A DNA stretch of 64,000 nt, from NCBI RefSeq assembly GCF_036408855.1, contig NZ_JAZGJQ010000005.1, positions 1 to 64,000 of the forward strand. Direction: 5' to 3'. Positions 61,467 through 64,000 of this stretch are shown here, in pieces (the stretch's first letter is position 1; the number at the start of each line of letters is the position of its first letter). Made by a program: the position numbers and the translations under genes. Source of the stretch: Olsenella_K absiana (lineage in GTDB: Bacteria; Actinomycetota; Coriobacteriia; Coriobacteriales; Atopobiaceae). A model generated the notes under the pieces. That model made no database searches. It saw nothing but the letters and a program-made list of their open reading frames with translations, and was not told the origin of the DNA.

Positions 61467-62879
61467 ATGGCCGTGCTCGCAGCGTTCGTCGTACCTCACC
61501 CACCGCTCATCGTCCCCGAGGTGGGAAGGGGTGAGGAGCGGGCCATCGCGGACACCGTGGCAGCCTACCGCGAGGTCGCCTCCCGGATCTCGGCGCTCGC
61601 GCCGGAGACCCTCGTGGTGTCCACGCCCCACAGCGTCATGTACCGGGACTACAACCACGTCTCGCCGGGGGCGGGCGCCAGCGGCAGCTTCGCGCGCTTC
61701 GGCGCCCCCGAGGCGCGCTGCTCCTGCGCGTACGACGCGCCCCTGCGCGACGAGCTGGTCCGCATCTGCGAGGAGGAGGGCCTCCCCGCCGGGACGGACC
61801 ACGAGCGCGACCCCGGGCTCGACCACGCCACGATGATCCCCCTGCGCTTCGTCTGGGACGCCTGGCCCGAGGGCCAGGCGCACCCCAGGGTCGTCCGCAT
61901 CGGGCTCTCCGGCCTCTCCGCCGAGGCCCACTACCGGCTGGGCCGCGCGGTCCAGCGCGCGGCGGCGCGCACGGGCCGGCGCGTGGCCTTCGTCGCCTCG
62001 GGCGACCTCTCCCACAAGCTCAAGGAGGACGGCCCCTACGGCTTCGCCCCGGAGGGACCCGCCTTCGACGAGCGCGTCGGGCGGGACCTCTCCTCCGGCG
62101 ACCTGCTCGACCTGCTCTCCATCGACCGCTCGCTCGCCGACCGCGCCGCCGAGTGCGGCCTCAGGAGCTTCCAGATCATGGCCGGCGCCCTCGACGGGAC
62201 CGAGGTCTCGAGCGAGCTCCTCTCCCTCGAGGGGCCCTTCGGCGTGGGCTACGCGGTGGCGGTCCTGACGCCCGTGGGGCCGGAGGGGGCGAGCGAGGGC
62301 CGAAGGCTCCTGCCCCGCCTCGAGGAGCTCGGGCGGGCCCGGATGGCCGAGGTGCGCGCCGGCGAGGACGCGCTCGTCTCGCTCGCCCGCGCCTCCCTCG
62401 AGGCCTACGTGACCGGCGGCCGTCCGGCGCCGCTCCCCGAGGGCCTGCCCGCCGAGCTCCTGGAGGCGCGCGCCGGCTGCTTCGTCTCAATCAAGGAGGA
62501 CGGCGAGCTGCGCGGCTGCATCGGGACCATCGCCCCCACGCGGGCGTCGCTCGCCGCCGAGATCGCCTCGAACGCCGTCGCCGCCGGCACCCGCGACCCG
62601 CGCTTCCCTCCCGTCCGCGCGAGCGAGCTCGCATCGCTCGTCTACGACGTGGACGTCCTCAGACCGAGCGAGCCCGTGGAGTCCGCCTCCGAGCTCGACC
62701 CGAGCCGCTACGGCGTGATCGTCTCGTGCGACGACGGGAGGCGCGGGCTGCTCCTGCCCGACCTCGACGGCATCGACACCGCGGAGGAGCAGGTCTCCAT
62801 CGCCGCGCGCAAGGGCGGGATCGACCTCGCCCGGGACAGCTGGCGCCTCGAGCGCTTCGAGGTGGTGAGGCACACGTGA
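61467..62879 (+). CDS. LigB-like / AMMECR1 fusion (AmmeMemoRadiSam system)
   Basis: 470-residue two-domain protein. Residues about 1-265 resemble class III extradiol dioxygenase subunit B/Memo proteins: VVPHPPLIVPEVG with His11, VVSTPHSVMYRDYNHVSPG, and FVASGDLSHKL. Residues about 290-470 are an AMMECR1 domain with GCFVSIKEDGELRGCIGTIAP, IASNAVAAGTRDPRFPPV, and VYDVDVL. AMMECR1, Memo and a dedicated radical SAM protein form the AmmeMemoRadiSam set, whose reaction is not established. ATG 61467 follows AAGGAGG. The stop overlaps the radical SAM start (GTGA), giving tight coupling. A separate Memo gene is not in the window. Confidence 0.88.
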   Translation: MAVLAAFVVPHPPLIVPEVGRGEERAIADTVAAYREVASRISALAPETLVVSTPHSVMYRDYNHVSPGAGASGSFARFGAPEARCSCAYDAPLRDELVRICEEEGLPAGTDHERDPGLDHATMIPLRFVWDAWPEGQAHPRVVRIGLSGLSAEAHYRLGRAVQRAAARTGRRVAFVASGDLSHKLKEDGPYGFAPEGPAFDERVGRDLSSGDLLDLLSIDRSLADRAAECGLRSFQIMAGALDGTEVSSELLSLEGPFGVGYAVAVLTPVGPEGASEGRRLLPRLEELGRARMAEVRAGEDALVSLARASLEAYVTGGRPAPLPEGLPAELLEARAGCFVSIKEDGELRGCIGTIAPTRASLAAEIASNAVAAGTRDPRFPPVRASELASLVYDVDVLRPSEPVESASELDPSRYGVIVSCDDGRRGLLLPDLDGIDTAEEQVSIAARKGGIDLARDSWRLERFEVVRHT

Positions 62880-63745
62880 CGGCGCGGGAGGCGGAAGGCG
62901 GGGCGCGCTGCGACGCGTGCCCGAGGGGCTGTGCGCTCAACGAGGGGCAGGTGGGCTTCTGCCGCGCCCGCGCCTGCCGGGACGGGCGCGTCGTATGCGA
63001 GAGCTACGGCCGCGTGACCTCGCTCGCCGTCGACCCCATCGAGAAGAAGCCGATCGCGGACTGGGGGCGCGGCAGCACGGTCCTGAGCGTCGGCAGCTAC
63101 GGCTGCAACCTCCGGTGCCCCTTCTGCCAGAACTGGCAGATCTCGCAGGCCGGCGCCGGCGGGGTCGGCTGGCGCGAGGTCTCTCCCGAGCAGCTCGTGT
63201 CCCTCGCGCGCGAGCTGGCGGAGAAGGACCCGCGCCTGGCAGGCGTCGCCTACACCTACAACGAGCCGCTGGTGGGCTGGGAGTACGTGCGCGACTGCGC
63301 GCGCCTCGCCCACGAGGCCGGGCTCGCGAACGTCCTGGTGAGCAACGGCTGCGTCACGGGGCGGCCGCTCGACGCGCTCGCCGGCCTCATCGACGTGGCC
63401 AACATCGACCTCAAGGGTCCCGACCAGCGCTTCTACGACTCCTGCGCGGGCTCCGTGGACGCCGTGAGGCAGACGATCGCACGGCTCGCAGCCGACCCCT
63501 CCTGCCACCTCGAGATCTGCACCCTGGTCGTCCCGGGCGAGAACGACCGGGACGAGGACGTCGAGAAGATCGCGGGGTGGCTCGCGTCGCTGCCCTGCGC
63601 GGGCGACCCCATCACGCTGCACCTCACGCGCTTCTTCCCACGCTGGCACCTCACGGACCGCCCGCCGACGCCGCCCGAGCGCGTCTACCACCTCGCCGAC
63701 GTCGCCCGCCGCCACCTCGAGCGCGTCCGCGTCGGCAACTGCTAG
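62876..63745 (+). CDS. AmmeMemoRadiSam system radical SAM enzyme
   Basis: 289-residue radical SAM protein of the PflA-like group. The cluster motif is CNLRCPFC (Cx3CxxC) in VGSYGCNLRCPFCQNWQIS. Upstream, CDACPRGCALNEGQVGFCRAR forms a second Cys-rich site typical of this subgroup. YTYNEPLVGWEY, VSNGCV and VANIDLKG mark the barrel, and TRFFPRWHLTDRPPTP lies near the end. It starts at GTG 62876 inside the preceding stop codon. Relatives are always found with AMMECR1 and Memo genes; the substrate is unknown. Confidence 0.9.
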   Translation: MTAREAEGGARCDACPRGCALNEGQVGFCRARACRDGRVVCESYGRVTSLAVDPIEKKPIADWGRGSTVLSVGSYGCNLRCPFCQNWQISQAGAGGVGWREVSPEQLVSLARELAEKDPRLAGVAYTYNEPLVGWEYVRDCARLAHEAGLANVLVSNGCVTGRPLDALAGLIDVANIDLKGPDQRFYDSCAGSVDAVRQTIARLAADPSCHLEICTLVVPGENDRDEDVEKIAGWLASLPCAGDPITLHLTRFFPRWHLTDRPPTPPERVYHLADVARRHLERVRVGNC

Positions 63746-63810
63746 CCGCGGTCCTTCTCGCCCGCCTCGGACCTCCGGTAGAGTCGATGCCGGCAGGCGC
63801 CAAAAGGAAG

Positions 63811-63836
63811 GAGAGGCCCCGCCGGAGCGGGGCCTC
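63811..63836. terminator. Hairpin between convergent genes at the right end
   Basis: GAGGCCCCGC pairs with GCGGGGCCTC. On the minus strand it is followed by TCCTTCCTTTTGG, so it chiefly serves the gene cut by the window end. Confidence 0.65.
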
Positions 63837-63898
63837 CCTCAGGGGCGCCGCGCGGGCCGCCTGTCGGCATGGCGCGGCGGCGTCGGTCGCTCTGGCTC

Positions 63899-64000
63899 CT
63901 ACCTGCGGTTCTTGCGGTAGAAGTCGATGAGCGCCTTGGTGCTGGCGTCCTGGCCGGAGAGCGCCTCGTCGTCGTGGAAGGCGGGCGTGATCTGCTTGGC
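63899..64000 (-). CDS. 3' end of an unidentified gene (partial)
   Basis: The last 33 codons of a minus-strand gene, ending in TAG at 63899-63901. The visible C-terminus is KQITPAFHDDEALSGQDAS followed by TKALIDFYRKNRR. The composition and codon use are those of a real gene here (G/C third positions). A weak likeness to the tails of some sugar-phosphate isomerases (a ...STNxLIxxYR ending) was felt, but it is not enough for a call. The 5' part lies outside the window. Confidence 0.7.
   Translation of the reverse strand, partial: AKQITPAFHDDEALSGQDASTKALIDFYRKNRR

Noticed and set aside
63899..64000. Naming the truncated right-end gene as glucose-6-phosphate isomerase
   Set aside because: Only 33 C-terminal residues are visible and the likeness is a vague ending pattern. 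This is not enough for a product name.

Overview
The window reads as one chromosomal segment of a high-GC (roughly 70% by eye) Gram-positive anaerobe. The most likely home is the class Coriobacteriia (Actinomycetota), Atopobiaceae/Olsenella type. Pointers are a GlgC/GlgD pair, a veg-ispE neighbourhood, a Lys/Orn-type MurE-like ligase, rubrerythrin, NADPH-type GltB/GltD, Rrf2, and an AmmeMemoRadiSam locus. This assignment is an inference from gene content. No phage, transposase, CRISPR array or plasmid replication gene was seen. The last 102 bases hold the 3' end of a minus-strand gene that runs out of the window.

Layout. 0.2-2.3 kb: LytTR response regulator plus GHKL sensor kinase. 2.4-5.2 kb: radical SAM protein, HxlR regulator divergent from a flavin reductase-like protein, DUF1805 protein, tRNA-Pro. 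5.2-10.5 kb: ispE-veg, an M24 peptidase, nagB, rph-rdgB, tRNA-Val. 10.5-14.2 kb: a MurE-like ligase followed by two tandem paralogous helical proteins of unknown role. 14.2-22.3 kb: tRNA-Glu, tRNA-Leu, Ppx/GppA phosphatase, DivIC-like protein, MazG, Gfo/Idh oxidoreductase and Mfd, all protein genes on the minus strand. 22.3-34.5 kb: a complete glycogen block, minus strand, in transcription order glgB, glgP, glgC, glgD, glgA, then after a terminator a GH13-GH77 fusion protein and mfd.

34.8-43.5 kb: nth, metY, a DUF975 membrane protein, an OmpR/VanR-VanS-like pair, rubrerythrin, an FeS-less MutY-like glycosylase with an Rrf2 regulator, a HAD-IB phosphatase and tRNA-Asp. 43.6-47.9 kb: a membrane-anchored unknown, recR, ybaB, dnaX. 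48.3-54.5 kb: gltB-gltD. 54.5-54.9 kb: a low-GC patch with two tandem 56-nt palindromic units. 55.0-56.9 kb: a tandem pair of aspartoacylase/succinylglutamate desuccinylase-type (M14) proteins, one with its zinc ligands lost. 57.0-60.4 kb: GH3 glycosidase and DedA. 60.5-60.65 kb: the SRP RNA gene. 60.8-63.7 kb: a small membrane protein, then a LigB-AMMECR1 fusion overlapping a radical SAM gene.

How it works together. The glycogen block covers synthesis (GlgC/GlgD make ADP-glucose, GlgA extends, GlgB branches) and breakdown (GlgP, with the GH13-GH77 fusion to process limit chains). gltBD supplies glutamate. rdgB, mazG, nth, the MutY-like protein, recR, mfd and dnaX form a scattered nucleotide-hygiene and repair set. 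The least explained parts are the tandem palindromes near 54.8 kb, the active/degenerate M14 pair, the MurE-linked paralog pair, and several structured leaders or operators upstream of metY, gltB, rrf2, nagB and the DUF975 gene. -10 boxes of the form TATACT recur (tRNA-Glu, MurE-like gene, dnaX, SRP RNA, rubrerythrin) and look like a common housekeeping promoter form here.
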